Shown here: positions 18,161 to 30,046 of the stretch, in pieces | Numbering within the stretch: the stretch's first letter is position 1 | How the letters are laid out: each line of letters begins with the position of its first letter | Source: Pseudomonas frederiksbergensis | GTDB taxonomy: Bacteria > Pseudomonadota > Gammaproteobacteria > Pseudomonadales > Pseudomonadaceae | Direction: 5' to 3' | DNA: 64,000 bases | Assembly: GCF_900105495.1 (NCBI RefSeq) | Contig: NZ_FNTF01000002.1 | Coordinates: 5,076,501 to 5,140,500 of the forward strand | The notes under the pieces: generated by a model | The model's input: only the letters and a program-made list of their open reading frames with translations | Databases searched by the model: none | What the model was told of the DNA's origin: nothing | Position numbers and translations under genes: made by a program

Positions 18161-19512
18161 CCCTGACTTCCTTCGGTCCAGCCAACCGCATCAAGCGGTC
18201 GGCCGAGACTCACCCGCTCACCTGGCGTCTGCGTGACGACGGCGAAGCCGTTTGGCTCGACGAGTACCAGGCCAAGAACGGTTACGCGGCTGCGCGCAAG
18301 GCCTTCGCCGACATGGCTCAGGACGACATCGTCCAGACCGTGAAGGACTCCGGTCTTAAAGGTCGCGGCGGTGCAGGCTTCCCCACAGGCGTGAAGTGGG
18401 GCCTGATGCCCAAGGACGAATCCATCAACATCCGCTACCTGCTGTGCAACGCGGACGAGATGGAACCGAACACCTGGAAAGACCGCATGCTGATGGAGCA
18501 ACTGCCCCATCTGCTGATCGAAGGCATGCTGATCAGTGCTCGCGCGCTGAAAACCTACCGTGGCTACATCTTCCTGCGTGGCGAATACACCACCGCCGCC
18601 AAGCACCTGAACCGTGCCGTCGAAGAAGCCAAGGCAGCGGGCCTGCTGGGCAAGAACATCCTGGGCAGCGGCTTCGATTTCGAGCTGTTCGTCCACACCG
18701 GCGCCGGGCGTTACATCTGCGGTGAAGAAACCGCACTGATCAACTCCCTCGAAGGCCGCCGCGCCAACCCGCGCTCCAAGCCGCCCTTCCCTGCCGCCGT
18801 GGGCGTGTGGGGCAAGCCGACTTGCGTGAACAACGTTGAAACCCTGTGCAACGTGCCGGCGATCATTGCCGACGGCGTGGACTGGTACAAATCGTTGGCC
18901 CGCGAAGGCAGTGAAGACATGGGCACCAAGCTCATGGGCTTCTCCGGCAAGGTCAAGAACCCGGGCCTGTGGGAATTGCCGTTCGGCGTCACCGGTCGCG
19001 AGTTGTTCGAAGACTACGCCGGCGGCATGCGCGACGGTTACAAGCTCAAGTGCTGGCAGCCTGGTGGCGCCGGTACCGGTTTCCTGTTGCCGGAACACCT
19101 GGACGCGCAAATGTACGCCGGCGGCATCGCCAAAGTGGGCACCCGTATGGGTACCGGCCTGGCCATGGCGGTGGACGACAGCGTCAACATGGTTTCCCTG
19201 CTGCGCAACATGGAAGAGTTCTTCTCCCGCGAATCCTGCGGTTTCTGCACCCCATGCCGTGACGGTTTGCCGTGGAGCGTCAAGCTGCTGCGCGCGATCG
19301 AGAACGGTGAAGGGCAAGCCGGCGATATCGAGACCCTGCTGGGTCTGGTCGGTTTCCTCGGCCCAGGCAAGACCTTCTGTGCTCACGCACCGGGCGCCGT
19401 GGAGCCGTTGGGCAGCGCAATCAAATACTTCCGCCATGAGTTCGAAGCCGGCATCGCGCCTACCAGCGCCGTCGTCCCGCCTCTGGCAAGGCCGATCGTA
19501 GTCGGCGCGTAA
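18157..19512 (+). CDS. nuoF: NADH-quinone oxidoreductase subunit F
   Basis: A 451-residue NADH- and FMN-binding subunit. It has the glycine-rich [20 protein letters not shown] site and the [4Fe-4S] N3 ligands Cys361, Cys364, Cys367 ([12 protein letters not shown]) and Cys408 (FCAHAPG). It overlaps nuoE by four bases; a hairpin lies 10 bases after its stop. Confidence 0.97.
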   Translation: MTLTSFGPANRIKRSAETHPLTWRLRDDGEAVWLDEYQAKNGYAAARKAFADMAQDDIVQTVKDSGLKGRGGAGFPTGVKWGLMPKDESINIRYLLCNADEMEPNTWKDRMLMEQLPHLLIEGMLISARALKTYRGYIFLRGEYTTAAKHLNRAVEEAKAAGLLGKNILGSGFDFELFVHTGAGRYICGEETALINSLEGRRANPRSKPPFPAAVGVWGKPTCVNNVETLCNVPAIIADGVDWYKSLAREGSEDMGTKLMGFSGKVKNPGLWELPFGVTGRELFEDYAGGMRDGYKLKCWQPGGAGTGFLLPEHLDAQMYAGGIAKVGTRMGTGLAMAVDDSVNMVSLLRNMEEFFSRESCGFCTPCRDGLPWSVKLLRAIENGEGQAGDIETLLGLVGFLGPGKTFCAHAPGAVEPLGSAIKYFRHEFEAGIAPTSAVVPPLARPIVVGA

Positions 19513-19522
19513 ACGCTTAAAG

Positions 19523-19548
19523 AAGCGAAGGGTCCGTGCCCTTCGCTT
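19523..19548 (+). terminator. Hairpin inside the nuo operon between nuoF and nuoG
   Basis: A perfect 10-bp stem (19523-19532 with 19539-19548, loop TCCGTG) ends in TT and is followed by TG. It has the shape of a weak intrinsic terminator but only a very short T run. It could instead be an mRNA-processing or stability element that changes the ratio of upstream to downstream subunits. Confidence 0.55.
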
Positions 19549-19649
19549 TGTCGTGTGATGACGCCTTGAACGGCTGTGTTGATTCACGCGAACAACAAGA
19601 TTCCATTAGCCACGCCCGCTGACACCGGGCCAACGAAGAACTTTGAACC

Positions 19650-22364
19650 ATGGCCACTATCCACGTAGACGGCAAAGAGCTCGAAGTCGATGGGGCAGAC
19701 AACCTGTTACAGGCATGTCTGTCGCTAGGCCTCGATATCCCTTATTTCTGCTGGCACCCAGCCCTTGGCAGCGTTGGCGCTTGCCGCCAGTGCGCGGTCA
19801 AGCAGTACACCGACGAAAACGACAAGCGTGGTCGGATCGTCATGTCGTGCATGACCCCCGCCACCGACGGCAGCTGGATCTCCATCGATGACGAAGAAGC
19901 GAAAGTGTTTCGCGCCAGCGTCGTTGAATGGCTGATGACCAACCACCCTCACGACTGCCCGGTCTGTGAGGAAGGCGGTCACTGCCATCTGCAAGACATG
20001 ACAGTGATGACCGGCCACAACGAACGCCGTTATCGCTTCACCAAGCGTACTCACCAGAACCAGCAACTGGGCCCGTTCATTTCCCACGAAATGAACCGCT
20101 GCATCGCTTGCTACCGCTGCGTGCGCTTCTATAAAGACTACGCTGGCGGCACCGACCTCGGCGTATTCGGCGCCCACGACAACGTGTACTTCGGTCGCGT
20201 TGAAGACGGCACCCTCGAAAGCGAGTTCTCCGGCAACCTCACCGAGGTCTGCCCGACCGGTGTGTTCACCGACAAGACTCACTCCGAACGCTACAACCGC
20301 AAGTGGGACATGCAGTTCTCGCCGAGCATCTGTCATGGCTGCTCCAGCGGTTGCAACATTTCCCCGGGCGAGCGCTACGGTGAACTGCGTCGTATCGAAA
20401 ACCGTTTCAACGGTTCGGTAAACCAGTACTTCCTGTGCGACCGTGGCCGTTTCGGCTACGGCTACGTCAACCGCGAAGACCGCCCGCGTCAGCCAAAGCT
20501 GGCCAACGGCGCCAAGCTGACCCTCGATGAAGCGCTGGATAAAGCCGCCGATCTGCTGCGCGGTCGCAACATCGTCGGTATCGGTTCGCCGCGTGCCAGC
20601 CTCGAAAGCAACTACGCGTTGCGCGAACTGGTCGGCGCCGAGCACTTCTACTCCGGTATCGAAGCCGGCGAGCTGGAACGCATTCGTCTGGTCATGCAGG
20701 TGCTCAAAGACAGCCCGCTGCCGATCCCGAACATGCGCGACATCGAAGACCACGACGCGATCTTCGTCCTCGGCGAAGACCTGACCCAGACCGCTGCGCG
20801 CATGGCCCTGTCCCTGCGTCAATCGGTCAAAGGCAAAGCCGAAGACATGGCCGACGCCATGCGCGTTCAGCCTTGGCTCGACGCTGCCGTGAAGAACATC
20901 GGTCAGAACGCGCTGAACCCGCTGTTCATCGCCAGCCTGGCTGAAACCAAGCTCGACGACATCGCTGAAGAATGCGTTCACGCTGCGCCAGACGACCTGG
21001 CCCGCATCGGTTTCGCCGTGGCTCACGCCCTCGATGCCAGCGCGCCTGCCGTAGAAGGCCTGGACGCTGAAGCTCTCGAGTTGGCCAAGCGCATTGCCGA
21101 CGCCCTGCTCGCCGCCAAGCGTCCGCTGATCATTGCCGGCACCTCGTTGGGTTCCAAGGCGCTGATCGAAGCCGCGGCGAACATCGCCAAGGCCCTGAAG
21201 CTGCGTGAGAAGAACGGTTCCATCAGCCTGATCGTGCCGGAGGCCAACAGCCTCGGCCTGGCCATGCTCGGTGGCGACTCGGTCGATGCCGCGCTGCAAG
21301 CAGTGATCGACGGCAAGGCCGACGCCATCGTCGTGCTGGAAAACGATCTGTACACCCGTACCGACAAAGCCCGTGTCGATGCTGCCCTGAACGCCGCGAA
21401 AGTGGTAATCGTGGCGGACCATCAGAAGACCGCTACCAGCGATCGTGCGCACCTGGTTCTGCCAGCGGCCAGCTTCGCTGAAGGCGACGGTACGCTGGTC
21501 AGCCAGGAAGGCCGCGCCCAGCGCTTCTTCCAGGTCTTCGACCCGACTTACCTCGACGCAAGCATCATGGTTCACGAAGGCTGGCGCTGGCTGCATGCCC
21601 TGCGCGCTACCCTGTTGAGCCAGCCGATCGACTGGACCCAACTGGACCACGTCACCGCTGCCTGTGCCGCAAGCACTCCGCAACTGGCCGGCATCGTCAG
21701 CGCCGCACCGTCCGCCGCGTTCCGTATCAAAGGCCTGAAACTGGCTCGCGAACCGCTGCGTTACTCCGGTCGTACTGCCATGCGCGCCGATATCAGCGTG
21801 CACGAACCGCGCACTTCCCAAGATAACGACACCGCGTTCTCGTTCTCCATGGAAGGTTACTCGGGCTCGGCCGAACCGCGTCAGCAAGTGCCATTCGCCT
21901 GGTCTCCGGGCTGGAACTCGCCGCAAGCCTGGAACAAGTTCCAGGACGAAGTCGGTGGTCATATCCGCGCTGGCGACCCGGGCACCCGCCTGATCGAAAG
22001 CACCGGTGATTCGCTGAACTGGTTCGCCAGTGTTCCTCGCGCGTTCAACCCGGCGCCGGGCACCTGGCAGGTCGTGCCGTTCTTCCACCTGTTCGGCAGC
22101 GAAGAGAACTCTTCCAAAGCCGCGCCGGTTCAGGAACGCATCCCGGCCGCTTACGTGTCGCTGGCCAAATCCGAAGCCGACCGCCTGGGTGTCAATGACG
22201 GTGCCTTGCTGAGCTTGAGCGTTGCTGGCCAGACCCTGCGTCTGCCACTGCGCATCAACGAAGAGCTGGGTGCCGGCCTGGTCGCATTGCCGGCCGGTAT
22301 CGCCGGCATTCCGCCAGCGATCTTTGGCAAATCCGTTGACGGTCTGCAGGAGGCAGCTCAATGA
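19650..22364 (+). CDS. nuoG: NADH-quinone oxidoreductase subunit G
   Basis: A 904-residue iron-sulfur subunit. The N-terminus carries a [2Fe-2S] ferredoxin domain ([15 protein letters not shown]), then the His-ligated cluster site ([12 protein letters not shown]), a [4Fe-4S] site (CIACYRC) and the extra N7 cluster site CHGCSSGC found in NuoG of this type. A large molybdopterin-oxidoreductase-like region without cofactor follows. It starts after a 137-base gap containing the hairpin at 19523-19548 and overlaps nuoH by four bases. Confidence 0.96.
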   Translation: MATIHVDGKELEVDGADNLLQACLSLGLDIPYFCWHPALGSVGACRQCAVKQYTDENDKRGRIVMSCMTPATDGSWISIDDEEAKVFRASVVEWLMTNHPHDCPVCEEGGHCHLQDMTVMTGHNERRYRFTKRTHQNQQLGPFISHEMNRCIACYRCVRFYKDYAGGTDLGVFGAHDNVYFGRVEDGTLESEFSGNLTEVCPTGVFTDKTHSERYNRKWDMQFSPSICHGCSSGCNISPGERYGELRRIENRFNGSVNQYFLCDRGRFGYGYVNREDRPRQPKLANGAKLTLDEALDKAADLLRGRNIVGIGSPRASLESNYALRELVGAEHFYSGIEAGELERIRLVMQVLKDSPLPIPNMRDIEDHDAIFVLGEDLTQTAARMALSLRQSVKGKAEDMADAMRVQPWLDAAVKNIGQNALNPLFIASLAETKLDDIAEECVHAAPDDLARIGFAVAHALDASAPAVEGLDAEALELAKRIADALLAAKRPLIIAGTSLGSKALIEAAANIAKALKLREKNGSISLIVPEANSLGLAMLGGDSVDAALQAVIDGKADAIVVLENDLYTRTDKARVDAALNAAKVVIVADHQKTATSDRAHLVLPAASFAEGDGTLVSQEGRAQRFFQVFDPTYLDASIMVHEGWRWLHALRATLLSQPIDWTQLDHVTAACAASTPQLAGIVSAAPSAAFRIKGLKLAREPLRYSGRTAMRADISVHEPRTSQDNDTAFSFSMEGYSGSAEPRQQVPFAWSPGWNSPQAWNKFQDEVGGHIRAGDPGTRLIESTGDSLNWFASVPRAFNPAPGTWQVVPFFHLFGSEENSSKAAPVQERIPAAYVSLAKSEADRLGVNDGALLSLSVAGQTLRLPLRINEELGAGLVALPAGIAGIPPAIFGKSVDGLQEAAQ

Positions 22365-23368
22365 CCTGGTTCACGCCTGAAGTGATTGACGTGATCATCG
22401 CGGTCCTCAAGGCCATCGTGATTCTGCTCGCCGTGGTGGTGTGCGGCGCGCTGCTGAGCTGGGTCGAGCGTCGTCTGCTCGCCCTCTGGCAGGACCGTTA
22501 CGGTCCGAACCGCGTCGGCCCGTTCGGCGCGTTCCAGATTGCGGCCGACATGATCAAGATGTTCTTCAAGGAAGACTGGACCCCGCCGTTCGCCGACAAG
22601 GTGATCTTCACCTTGGCGCCGGTCGTGGCCATGAGCGCCTTGCTGATTGCCTTCGCGATCATCCCGATCACCCCGACCTGGGGTGTGGCGGACATCAACA
22701 TCGGCATCCTGTTCTTCTTCGCCATGGCTGGTCTGTCGGTCTACGCGGTGCTGTTCGCCGGCTGGTCGAGCAACAACAAGTTCGCCCTGTTGGGCAGCTT
22801 GCGGGCCTCGGCACAAACCGTGTCGTACGAAGTGTTCATGGGCCTGTCGCTGATGGGCATCGTGATCCAGGTCGGCTCGTTCAACATGCGCGACATCGTT
22901 GAATACCAGGCGCAGAACATGTGGTTCATCATTCCGCAGATCTTCGGTTTCCTGACCTTCTTCATTGCCGGCGTCGCCGTGACTCACCGTCACCCGTTCG
23001 ACCAGCCGGAAGCGGAGCAGGAACTGGCCGACGGTTACCACATTGAATACGCCGGCATGAAATGGGGCATGTTCTTCGTCGGTGAGTACATCGGCATCGT
23101 GCTGATTTCGGCGCTGCTGGTGACCCTGTTCTTCGGTGGCTGGCACGGTCCGTTCGGCATTCTGCCGCAGATCCCGTTCATCTGGTTCGCACTGAAAACC
23201 GCGTTCTTCATCATGTTCTTCATCCTGCTGCGCGCTTCGATTCCGCGCCCACGGTATGACCAAGTGATGGATTTCAGCTGGAAGTTCTGCCTGCCGCTGA
23301 CCCTCGTCAACATGCTGGTGACCGCTGCGATCGTGTTGCTCAACACGCCCGCTGTCGCGGCTCAGTGA
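22361..23368 (+). CDS. nuoH: NADH-quinone oxidoreductase subunit H
   Basis: A 335-residue, roughly eight-helix membrane subunit at the junction with the peripheral arm, forming much of the quinone chamber. [20 protein letters not shown] and the acidic loop region [19 protein letters not shown] are conserved landmarks. Start overlaps the end of nuoG by four bases. Confidence 0.97.
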   Translation: MTWFTPEVIDVIIAVLKAIVILLAVVVCGALLSWVERRLLALWQDRYGPNRVGPFGAFQIAADMIKMFFKEDWTPPFADKVIFTLAPVVAMSALLIAFAIIPITPTWGVADINIGILFFFAMAGLSVYAVLFAGWSSNNKFALLGSLRASAQTVSYEVFMGLSLMGIVIQVGSFNMRDIVEYQAQNMWFIIPQIFGFLTFFIAGVAVTHRHPFDQPEAEQELADGYHIEYAGMKWGMFFVGEYIGIVLISALLVTLFFGGWHGPFGILPQIPFIWFALKTAFFIMFFILLRASIPRPRYDQVMDFSWKFCLPLTLVNMLVTAAIVLLNTPAVAAQ

Positions 23369-23380
23369 GGATAGAGAATC

Positions 23381-23926
23381 ATGAAGTACATATTTGACAT
23401 CGTGCATGGCTTCTTCACCCAGCTTCGCAGCCTGGTGATGATCTTCGGCCACGCCTTCCGCAAGCGCGACACGCTGCAATACCCGGAAGAGGCGGTTTAC
23501 CTGCCGCCGCGCTTCCGTGGCCGCATCGTGCTGACCCGCGACCCCGACGGCGAAGAGCGCTGTGTAGCCTGCAACCTGTGCGCCGTGGCGTGCCCGGTTG
23601 GCTGCATCTCGCTGCAGAAAGCTGAAACCGATGACGGTCGCTGGTACCCGGAGTTTTTCCGTATCAACTTCTCGCGCTGCATTTTCTGCGGCCTCTGCGA
23701 GGAAGCCTGCCCGACCACCGCGATCCAGCTGACACCGGATTTCGAGATGGCCGAGTTCAAACGTCAGGACCTGGTGTACGAGAAAGAAGATCTGCTGATC
23801 TCCGGCCCCGGCAAAAACCCTGATTACAACTTCTATCGTGTTGCAGGTATGGCGATTGCCGGTAAGCCAAAAGGCTCCGCGCAAAATGAAGCCGAACCGA
23901 TCAACGTGAAGAGCTTGCTGCCTTAA
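23381..23926 (+). CDS. nuoI: NADH-quinone oxidoreductase subunit I
   Basis: A 181-residue ferredoxin-like subunit carrying clusters N6a and N6b. Two motifs are visible: [15 protein letters not shown] and [12 protein letters not shown]. It connects the NADH module to NuoB. ATG at 23381 follows GAGGATAGAG. Confidence 0.97.
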   Translation: MKYIFDIVHGFFTQLRSLVMIFGHAFRKRDTLQYPEEAVYLPPRFRGRIVLTRDPDGEERCVACNLCAVACPVGCISLQKAETDDGRWYPEFFRINFSRCIFCGLCEEACPTTAIQLTPDFEMAEFKRQDLVYEKEDLLISGPGKNPDYNFYRVAGMAIAGKPKGSAQNEAEPINVKSLLP

Positions 23927-23935
23927 GGAAGAAAG

Positions 23936-24439
23936 ATGGAATTCGCTTTCTATTTCGCATCGGGTATCGCTGTTGTGTCCACGCTTCGCGTGATCACCAA
24001 CACCAACCCCGTGCACGCCCTGCTCTACCTGATCATTTCGCTGATTGCCGTGGCGATGACGTTTTTCGCCCTCGGCGCACCGTTTGCCGGTGTGCTCGAA
24101 GTGATCGCCTACGCTGGCGCCATCATGGTGCTGTTCGTGTTCGTGGTGATGATGCTGAACCTGGGCCCGGCCTCGGTTCAGCAAGAGCGCGTCTGGCTCA
24201 AGCCCGGCATCTGGCTCGGCCCGGTCGCGCTCGGCACCCTGCTGCTGGTTGAACTGCTGTACGTGCTGTTCAGCGACGCCAGCGGCCAGGCCATCGGCCA
24301 CACCACCGTAGACGCCAAGGCCGTGGGCATCAGCCTGTTCGGTCCTTATCTGCTGGTGGTCGAACTCGCCTCGATGCTGCTGCTCGCCGCAGCCGTCACG
24401 GCGTTCCACTTGGGCCGCAACGAAGCCAAGGAGCAATGA
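23936..24439 (+). CDS. nuoJ: NADH-quinone oxidoreductase subunit J
   Basis: A 167-residue, five-helix membrane subunit of the proton-pumping arm, with the conserved [20 protein letters not shown] segment in transmembrane helix 3. It starts 9 bases after nuoI with AAGGAAGAAAG before the ATG. Confidence 0.96.
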   Translation: MEFAFYFASGIAVVSTLRVITNTNPVHALLYLIISLIAVAMTFFALGAPFAGVLEVIAYAGAIMVLFVFVVMMLNLGPASVQQERVWLKPGIWLGPVALGTLLLVELLYVLFSDASGQAIGHTTVDAKAVGISLFGPYLLVVELASMLLLAAAVTAFHLGRNEAKEQ

Positions 24440-24441
24440 CG

Positions 24442-24750
24442 ATGCCTGCTATCCCTATGGAGCATGGTCTGGCGGTCGCCGGCATCCTGTTCTGCCTCGG
24501 TCTGGTCGGCCTGATGGTCCGGCGCAACATTCTTTTCGTGCTGATGAGCCTGGAGGTCATGATGAATGCCTCCGCACTGGCCTTCATCGTTGCCGGTAGC
24601 CGCTGGGCGCAGCCGGATGGACAGATCATGTTCATCCTGGTGATCAGCCTGGCAGCCGCCGAGGCCAGTATTGGCCTGGCGATTCTGTTGCAGCTGTATC
24701 GCCGCTTCCACACTCTCGATATCGACGCTGCCAGCGAGATGCGCGGATGA
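24442..24750 (+). CDS. nuoK: NADH-quinone oxidoreductase subunit K
   Basis: A 102-residue, three-helix antiporter-like subunit with the conserved membrane glutamate in [10 protein letters not shown]. Two ATGs are possible: 24436 overlaps the nuoJ stop but is only two bases from the AAGGAG ribosome binding site, while 24442 has normal spacing and gives the family's usual start, so 24442 is chosen. Overlaps nuoL by four bases. Confidence 0.94.
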   Translation: MPAIPMEHGLAVAGILFCLGLVGLMVRRNILFVLMSLEVMMNASALAFIVAGSRWAQPDGQIMFILVISLAAAEASIGLAILLQLYRRFHTLDIDAASEMRG

Positions 24751-26600
24751 ATCTTCTCTATCTGACTTTCGTATTCCCTCTCATAGGTTTCCTGCTGCTG
24801 GCGTTCTCACGCGGCCGTTTTTCGGAAAACCTGTCGGCGCTGATCGGCGTCGGTTCCATCGGCTTGTCGGCCATCGTCACGGCTTATGTGATCTGGCAAT
24901 TCAACGTCGCGCCACCTGAAGGCGGTCACTACACCATGGTGTTGTGGCAGTGGATGGCGGTGGAAGGCTTTACGCCTAACTTCGCGCTGTACCTGGATGG
25001 TCTGTCCCTGACCATGCTGGGTGTGGTGGTCGGCGTCGGCTTCCTGATCCACCTGTTCGCGTCCTGGTACATGCGCGGTGAAGCCGGTTACTCGCGCTTC
25101 TTCGCCTACACCAACCTGTTTATCGCCAGCATGCTGTTCCTGGTCCTGGGCGATAACCTGTTGTTCCTGTACTTCGGCTGGGAAGGTGTGGGCCTGTGCT
25201 CGTACCTGTTGATCGGTTTCTACTACAGCAACCGCAACAACGGTAACGCGGCACTCAAAGCCTTCATCGTGACCCGGATCGGCGACGTGTTCATGGCCAT
25301 CGGCCTGTTCATCCTGTTCGCGCAACTGGGCACCCTGAACATCCAGGAACTGCTGGTGCTGGCACCGCAGAAATTCCAGGCCGGCGACTTCTGGATGGTC
25401 ATGGCGACCCTGATGCTGCTGGGCGGCGCTGTCGGTAAATCGGCGCAACTGCCGCTGCAAACCTGGCTGGCGGATGCGATGGCCGGTCCTACTCCGGTTT
25501 CGGCACTGATCCACGCCGCGACCATGGTAACTGCCGGTGTCTACCTGATCGCCCGTACTCACGGCCTGTTCACCCTGGCGCCGGAGATCCTGCACCTGGT
25601 TGGCGTTGTCGGCGGTGTGACCCTGGTACTCGCCGGTTTTGCCGCACTGGTCCAGACCGATATCAAACGTATCCTCGCCTACTCGACCATGAGCCAGATC
25701 GGCTACATGTTCCTGGCATTGGGCGTTGGTGCCTGGGATGGCGCGATCTTCCACCTGATGACCCACGCCTTCTTCAAGGCGCTGCTGTTCCTTGCGTCCG
25801 GTGCGGTGATCGTTGCCTGCCACCACGAGCAGAACATCTTCAAGATGGGCGGCCTGTGGAAGAAACTGCCACTGGCCTACGCCAGCTTCATCGTCGGCGG
25901 CGCGGCTCTGGCGGCGTTGCCACTGGTGACCGCGGGCTTCTACTCCAAGGACGAAATCCTCTGGGAAGCGTTCGCCAGCGGCAACAACGGTCTGCTCTAT
26001 GCAGGTCTGGTCGGCGCGTTCATGACCTCGCTGTACACCTTCCGCCTGATCTTCATCGCGTTCCACGGTGAATTGAAGACCGAAGCGCACGCCGGTCACG
26101 GCATCGCTCACTGGCTGCCGCTGTCGGTGCTGATCGTATTGTCGACCGCCATTGGCGCGATGATCGTTCCGCCGCTGCACGGTGTGCTGCCAGAAAGCGT
26201 CGGCCATGCCGGCGGCGACGCCAAGCACAGCCTGGAAATCGCCTCGGGCGCTATCGCCCTGGCCGGTATCCTGCTGGCCGCCTTGCTGTTCCTCGGCAAG
26301 CGTCGTTTCGTCACTGCTATCGCCAACAGCGGCATCGGCCGCTTCCTTTCGGCCTGGTGGTTCGCTGCCTGGGGCTTCGACTGGATCTACGACAAACTGT
26401 TCGTCAAGCCATACCTTGCGCTCAGCCACGCACTGCGCAGAGACCCGCTCGACCAGACCATCGGTCTGATCCCGCGTATGGCCAAAGGCGGTCACACCGC
26501 CCTGAGTCGTACCGAAACCGGTCAACTGCGTTGGTACGCGGCATCGATGGCAGCCGGCTCCGTGCTGGTCATCGGCGCCATCGTGCTGGTAGCGGTCTGA
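24747..26600 (+). CDS. nuoL: NADH-quinone oxidoreductase subunit L
   Basis: A 617-residue, multi-helix proton-pumping subunit at the tip of the membrane arm, related to Mrp antiporters. [18 protein letters not shown] and [29 protein letters not shown] (in parts) are the expected conserved segments, with the long amphipathic helix region at the C-terminus. A 40-base gap to nuoM follows. Confidence 0.97.
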   Translation: MNLLYLTFVFPLIGFLLLAFSRGRFSENLSALIGVGSIGLSAIVTAYVIWQFNVAPPEGGHYTMVLWQWMAVEGFTPNFALYLDGLSLTMLGVVVGVGFLIHLFASWYMRGEAGYSRFFAYTNLFIASMLFLVLGDNLLFLYFGWEGVGLCSYLLIGFYYSNRNNGNAALKAFIVTRIGDVFMAIGLFILFAQLGTLNIQELLVLAPQKFQAGDFWMVMATLMLLGGAVGKSAQLPLQTWLADAMAGPTPVSALIHAATMVTAGVYLIARTHGLFTLAPEILHLVGVVGGVTLVLAGFAALVQTDIKRILAYSTMSQIGYMFLALGVGAWDGAIFHLMTHAFFKALLFLASGAVIVACHHEQNIFKMGGLWKKLPLAYASFIVGGAALAALPLVTAGFYSKDEILWEAFASGNNGLLYAGLVGAFMTSLYTFRLIFIAFHGELKTEAHAGHGIAHWLPLSVLIVLSTAIGAMIVPPLHGVLPESVGHAGGDAKHSLEIASGAIALAGILLAALLFLGKRRFVTAIANSGIGRFLSAWWFAAWGFDWIYDKLFVKPYLALSHALRRDPLDQTIGLIPRMAKGGHTALSRTETGQLRWYAASMAAGSVLVIGAIVLVAV

Positions 26601-26640
26601 ATATGAACCTTGCGAACTTGCGAAAGGAATTGAGCCCGTC

Positions 26641-28173
26641 ATGATTCTGCCTTGGCTAATCCTGATCCCCTTCATCGGCGGCCTGCTGTGCTGGATGGGT
26701 GAGCGCTTCGGCGCTACCCTCCCCCGCTGGATTGCGCTGTTGACCATGACCCTGGAACTCGCACTCGGCCTCTGGCTGTGGGCCCACGGTGATTATTCAT
26801 TTGCTCCGGCGCCTGGCGCCGATCCGACCTGGGTGCTCGAGTTCAAGCACATCTGGATCGAGCGCTTCGGCATCAGCGTGCACCTGGCCCTCGACGGCCT
26901 GTCGCTGTTGATGATCCTGCTGACCGGCCTGCTGGGTATCCTCTCGGTACTTTGCTCGTGGAAAGAGATCCAGCGTCACGTTGGTTTCTTCCACTTGAAC
27001 CTGATGTGGATCCTGGGCGGTGTCGTCGGCGTGTTCCTCGCCCTCGACCTGTTCATGTTCTTCTTCTTCTGGGAAATGATGCTGGTGCCGATGTACTTCC
27101 TCATCGCGCTCTGGGGTCACAGTTCTTCGGACGGCAAGAAAACCCGGATCTACGCGGCGACCAAGTTCTTCATCTTCACCCAGGCTTCCGGCCTGATCAT
27201 GTTGGTGGCGATCCTGGGCCTGGTCCTGGTCAACTTCGACGAAACCGGCGTGATTACCTTCAACTACGCCGACCTGTTGAAAACCAAGATGTCGCTGACC
27301 ACCGAGTACATCCTGATGCTCGGCTTCTTCATCGCCTTCGCGGTGAAGCTGCCAGTGGTGCCGTTCCACTCCTGGTTGCCTGACGCTCACGCCCAGGCGC
27401 CAACAGCGGGTTCGGTCGACCTGGCCGGTATCTTGCTGAAAACCGCTGCTTACGGTCTGCTGCGTTTCGCCCTGCCGCTGTTCCCGAATGCCTCGGCCGA
27501 GTTTGCGCCGATCGCCATGACCCTGGGTCTGATCGGGATCTTCTACGGTGCGTTCCTGGCCTTCGCCCAAACCGACATCAAGCGCCTGATCGCCTACTCC
27601 TCCGTTTCCCACATGGGTTTCGTGTTGATCGGCATCTACTCCGGCAGCCAACTGGCCCTGCAGGGCGCGGTGATGCAGATGCTGGCGCACGGTCTGTCGG
27701 CGGCGGCACTCTTTATCCTCAGTGGTCAACTGTACGAGCGCACTCATACCCGCGACATGCGTGAGATGGGCGGCCTGTGGTCGAAGATCGCTTACCTGCC
27801 AGCCATCAGCCTGTTCTTCGCAGCCGCGTCGCTGGGCTTGCCGGGTACCGGTAACTTTGTGGGTGAGTTCCTGATCCTGATCGGCACGTTCCCGGCCGCC
27901 CCATGGATCACGATCATCGCGACGTCCGGCCTGGTGTTCGGTTCGGTCTACTCGCTGATCATGATCCACCGTGCCTACTTCGGCCCGTCCAAGTCGGATG
28001 CGGTGCTGCATGGCATGGATGCTCGCGAACTGATCATGGTGGTTGGGCTTGCGGCGCTGCTGATTTACATCGGCGTGTACCCGCAACCGTTCCTCGATAC
28101 CTCTGCTGCGACGATGCATGGCGTGCAGCAATGGCTCGGTACCGCCTTCACTCAACTCGCTTCGGCCCGGTAA
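26641..28173 (+). CDS. nuoM: NADH-quinone oxidoreductase subunit M
   Basis: A 510-residue proton-pumping membrane subunit homologous to NuoL and Nuo[19 protein letters not shown] and [18 protein letters not shown] are visible. The start is preceded by AAAGGAA at somewhat long spacing; a 13-codon frame at 26603-26644 ends across the nuoM start (ATGA) and could couple its translation to nuoL. Confidence 0.97.
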   Translation: MILPWLILIPFIGGLLCWMGERFGATLPRWIALLTMTLELALGLWLWAHGDYSFAPAPGADPTWVLEFKHIWIERFGISVHLALDGLSLLMILLTGLLGILSVLCSWKEIQRHVGFFHLNLMWILGGVVGVFLALDLFMFFFFWEMMLVPMYFLIALWGHSSSDGKKTRIYAATKFFIFTQASGLIMLVAILGLVLVNFDETGVITFNYADLLKTKMSLTTEYILMLGFFIAFAVKLPVVPFHSWLPDAHAQAPTAGSVDLAGILLKTAAYGLLRFALPLFPNASAEFAPIAMTLGLIGIFYGAFLAFAQTDIKRLIAYSSVSHMGFVLIGIYSGSQLALQGAVMQMLAHGLSAAALFILSGQLYERTHTRDMREMGGLWSKIAYLPAISLFFAAASLGLPGTGNFVGEFLILIGTFPAAPWITIIATSGLVFGSVYSLIMIHRAYFGPSKSDAVLHGMDARELIMVVGLAALLIYIGVYPQPFLDTSAATMHGVQQWLGTAFTQLASAR

Positions 28174-28180
28174 GAGCGCT

Positions 28181-29644
28181 ATGGAATTCACGACTCAACA
28201 CTTTATCGCGCTTGCGCCGTTGTTGATCACCAGCGCCACGATCATCGTGGTGATGCTGGCGATCGCCTGGCGCCGCAACCACTCGCAGACCTTCCTGATT
28301 TCCGTGGCGGGCCTGAACCTGGCATTGCTGTCGATCCTGCCAGCCCTGAAAGTCGCGCCCCTGGCCGTGACGCCATTGCTGCAGATCGACACCTTCGCTT
28401 GTCTGTACATGGCGCTGATCCTGGTCGCCACCCTCGCTTGTGTGACCCTCGCCCACGCCTACCTCGGCGATGGCGGTTCGGGTTACCCGGGCAACCGTGA
28501 AGAACTTTACCTGCTGATCCTGATGGCCGCCGCCGGTGGCCTGGTGCTGGTCAGCGCGCAGCACCTGGCCGGGTTGTTCATCGGTCTGGAACTGCTCTCG
28601 GTACCGGTCTACGGTCTGGTGGCGTATGCCTTCTTCAACAAGCGTTCGCTGGAAGCCGGTATCAAGTACATGGTGCTGTCGGCCGCCGGTTCCGCGTTCC
28701 TGTTGTTCGGCATGGCCCTGCTGTATGCCGACTCCGGCAGCCTGAGCTTCGTTGGCATCGGCCAGGCCCTCGCAGCCACCGGCCTGCCAAGCTCGCTGGC
28801 GCAACTGGGCCTGGGCATGATGCTGATCGGTCTGGCGTTCAAGCTGTCGCTGGTACCGTTCCACCTCTGGACCCCGGACGTTTACGAAGGTGCTCCGGCA
28901 CCGGTGGCCGCGTTCCTGGCCACCGCGTCCAAAGTCGCTGTGTTCGCAGTGATGGTGCGTCTGTTCCAGATCTCGCCGGCTGCAAGCAGCGGTGTACTGA
29001 GCGACGTGCTGACCATCATCGCCATCGCGTCGATCCTGTTCGGTAACCTGCTGGCACTGACCCAGAGCAACCTCAAGCGTCTGCTGGGTTACTCGTCCAT
29101 CGCTCACTTCGGTTACCTGCTGATCGCCCTGGTGGCGAGCAAAGGCCTGGCCGTGGAAGCCATCGGCGTGTACCTGGTCACCTACGTGATCACCAGCCTC
29201 GGCGCGTTCGGCGTGATCACCCTGATGTCCTCGCCGTACAACGGCCGTGACGCGGATGCGCTGTACGAATACCGCGGCCTGTTCTGGCGCCGTCCGTACC
29301 TGACCGCCGTACTGACCGTGATGATGCTGTCCCTGGCCGGTATCCCGCTGACCGCGGGCTTCATCGGCAAGTTCTACATCATCGCTACCGGTGTCGAGTC
29401 GCACCAATGGTGGCTGGTCGGTTCCCTGGTTCTGGGCAGCGCCATCGGCGTCTTCTACTACCTGCGCGTGATGGTCACCCTGTACCTGATCGAACCGAAC
29501 CTGCGTCGCCACGATGCACAACTGCACTGGGAACAACGTGCAGGCGGCGTGATGCTGCTGGCGATCGCCGCACTGGCGTTCTTCCTCGGTCTGTATCCGC
29601 AACCGTTGCTGGTGCTGGTTCAGCAGGCGGGGTTGGCGGGTTGA
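28181..29644 (+). CDS. nuoN: NADH-quinone oxidoreductase subunit N
   Basis: A 487-residue third antiporter-like subunit. [20 protein letters not shown] and [16 protein letters not shown] are conserved. The frame is open from 28118 inside nuoM, but the ATG at 28181, seven bases after the nuoM stop, gives the normal start [13 protein letters not shown]. Last gene of the operon, followed by a terminator. Confidence 0.96.
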   Translation: MEFTTQHFIALAPLLITSATIIVVMLAIAWRRNHSQTFLISVAGLNLALLSILPALKVAPLAVTPLLQIDTFACLYMALILVATLACVTLAHAYLGDGGSGYPGNREELYLLILMAAAGGLVLVSAQHLAGLFIGLELLSVPVYGLVAYAFFNKRSLEAGIKYMVLSAAGSAFLLFGMALLYADSGSLSFVGIGQALAATGLPSSLAQLGLGMMLIGLAFKLSLVPFHLWTPDVYEGAPAPVAAFLATASKVAVFAVMVRLFQISPAASSGVLSDVLTIIAIASILFGNLLALTQSNLKRLLGYSSIAHFGYLLIALVASKGLAVEAIGVYLVTYVITSLGAFGVITLMSSPYNGRDADALYEYRGLFWRRPYLTAVLTVMMLSLAGIPLTAGFIGKFYIIATGVESHQWWLVGSLVLGSAIGVFYYLRVMVTLYLIEPNLRRHDAQLHWEQRAGGVMLLAIAALAFFLGLYPQPLLVLVQQAGLAG

Positions 29645-29673
29645 TCGCTTAAGCGACACTTGGTAGAAAACAG

Positions 29674-29699
29674 AAACGGCACCTTCGGGTGCCGTTTTT
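29674..29699 (+). terminator. Terminator of the nuo operon
   Basis: An ACGGCACC/GGTGCCGT stem with a TTCG tetraloop (29676-29695, extended by A-T pairs) and a T run, 30 bases after nuoN. Confidence 0.93.
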
Positions 29700-29851
29700 G
29701 CGTTTGTGGGATTTGTTACTGCTGCCCTGCCCTCCTTCTCTAATCCCAGAAAGCTCTCGCGGAATCGTCAGGTTCGTCCTACAGCCAGAATTGGGGTAGT
29801 GCCTCTATCTTGAGTGCCTGCCGGACAGACAAACCGAAGCGAGGACGAGCA

Positions 29852-30001
29852 ATGAAACGCGACATCTTTTATGAACTGGTAGACGGATCTGACGCTTTGG
29901 CCACTGGACGTCGGAACGAAGCTTCACCTGAGCGCTACGACATCAAACCGACCCTTTTGCCATTCGTCTGTGCTGAGGTCTTGCGCAATTTTGCAGCTCC
30001 A
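29852..30001 (+). pseudogene. Remnant of the 5' end of an XRE/HigA-type antitoxin gene
   Basis: From the ATG at 29852 (GAGGACGAGC before it) the frame reads MKRDIFYELVDGSDALATGR and then DIKPTLLPFVCAEVLRNF. This resembles the start of NadS/HigA-like antitoxins, which begin MKRDIF-ELMEG-DAL and continue to an AEELR segment just before the helix-turn-helix. The similarity stops at that point: the DNA-binding domain is missing and the frame runs on in phase into the next antitoxin gene. The reading as a deletion remnant is an inference; an alternative is a long N-terminal extension of the downstream antitoxin. Confidence 0.4.
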
Positions 30002-30029
30002 CAAAATTCTGGCTATATTTGTCCAGAAT
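29991..30029 (+). promoter_or_regulatory. Promoter and operator of the toxin-antitoxin pair
   Basis: TTGCAG at 29991-29996 and TATATT at 30014-30019 are exactly 17 bases apart. An inverted repeat, ATTCTGG (30006-30012) and CCAGAAT (30023-30029), brackets the -10 box, which fits autorepression by the antitoxin. The ribosome binding site AGGGAGGGG follows directly. Confidence 0.7.
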
Positions 30030-30046
30030 ATAGGGAGGGGCGAATC

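Noticed and set aside
15213..22361. Very long minus-strand frames (782, 478 and 878 codons) across nuoB-nuoG
   Set aside because: They mirror the GC-rich third positions of the nuo genes and consist of His/Val/Gln-rich non-protein-like sequence.
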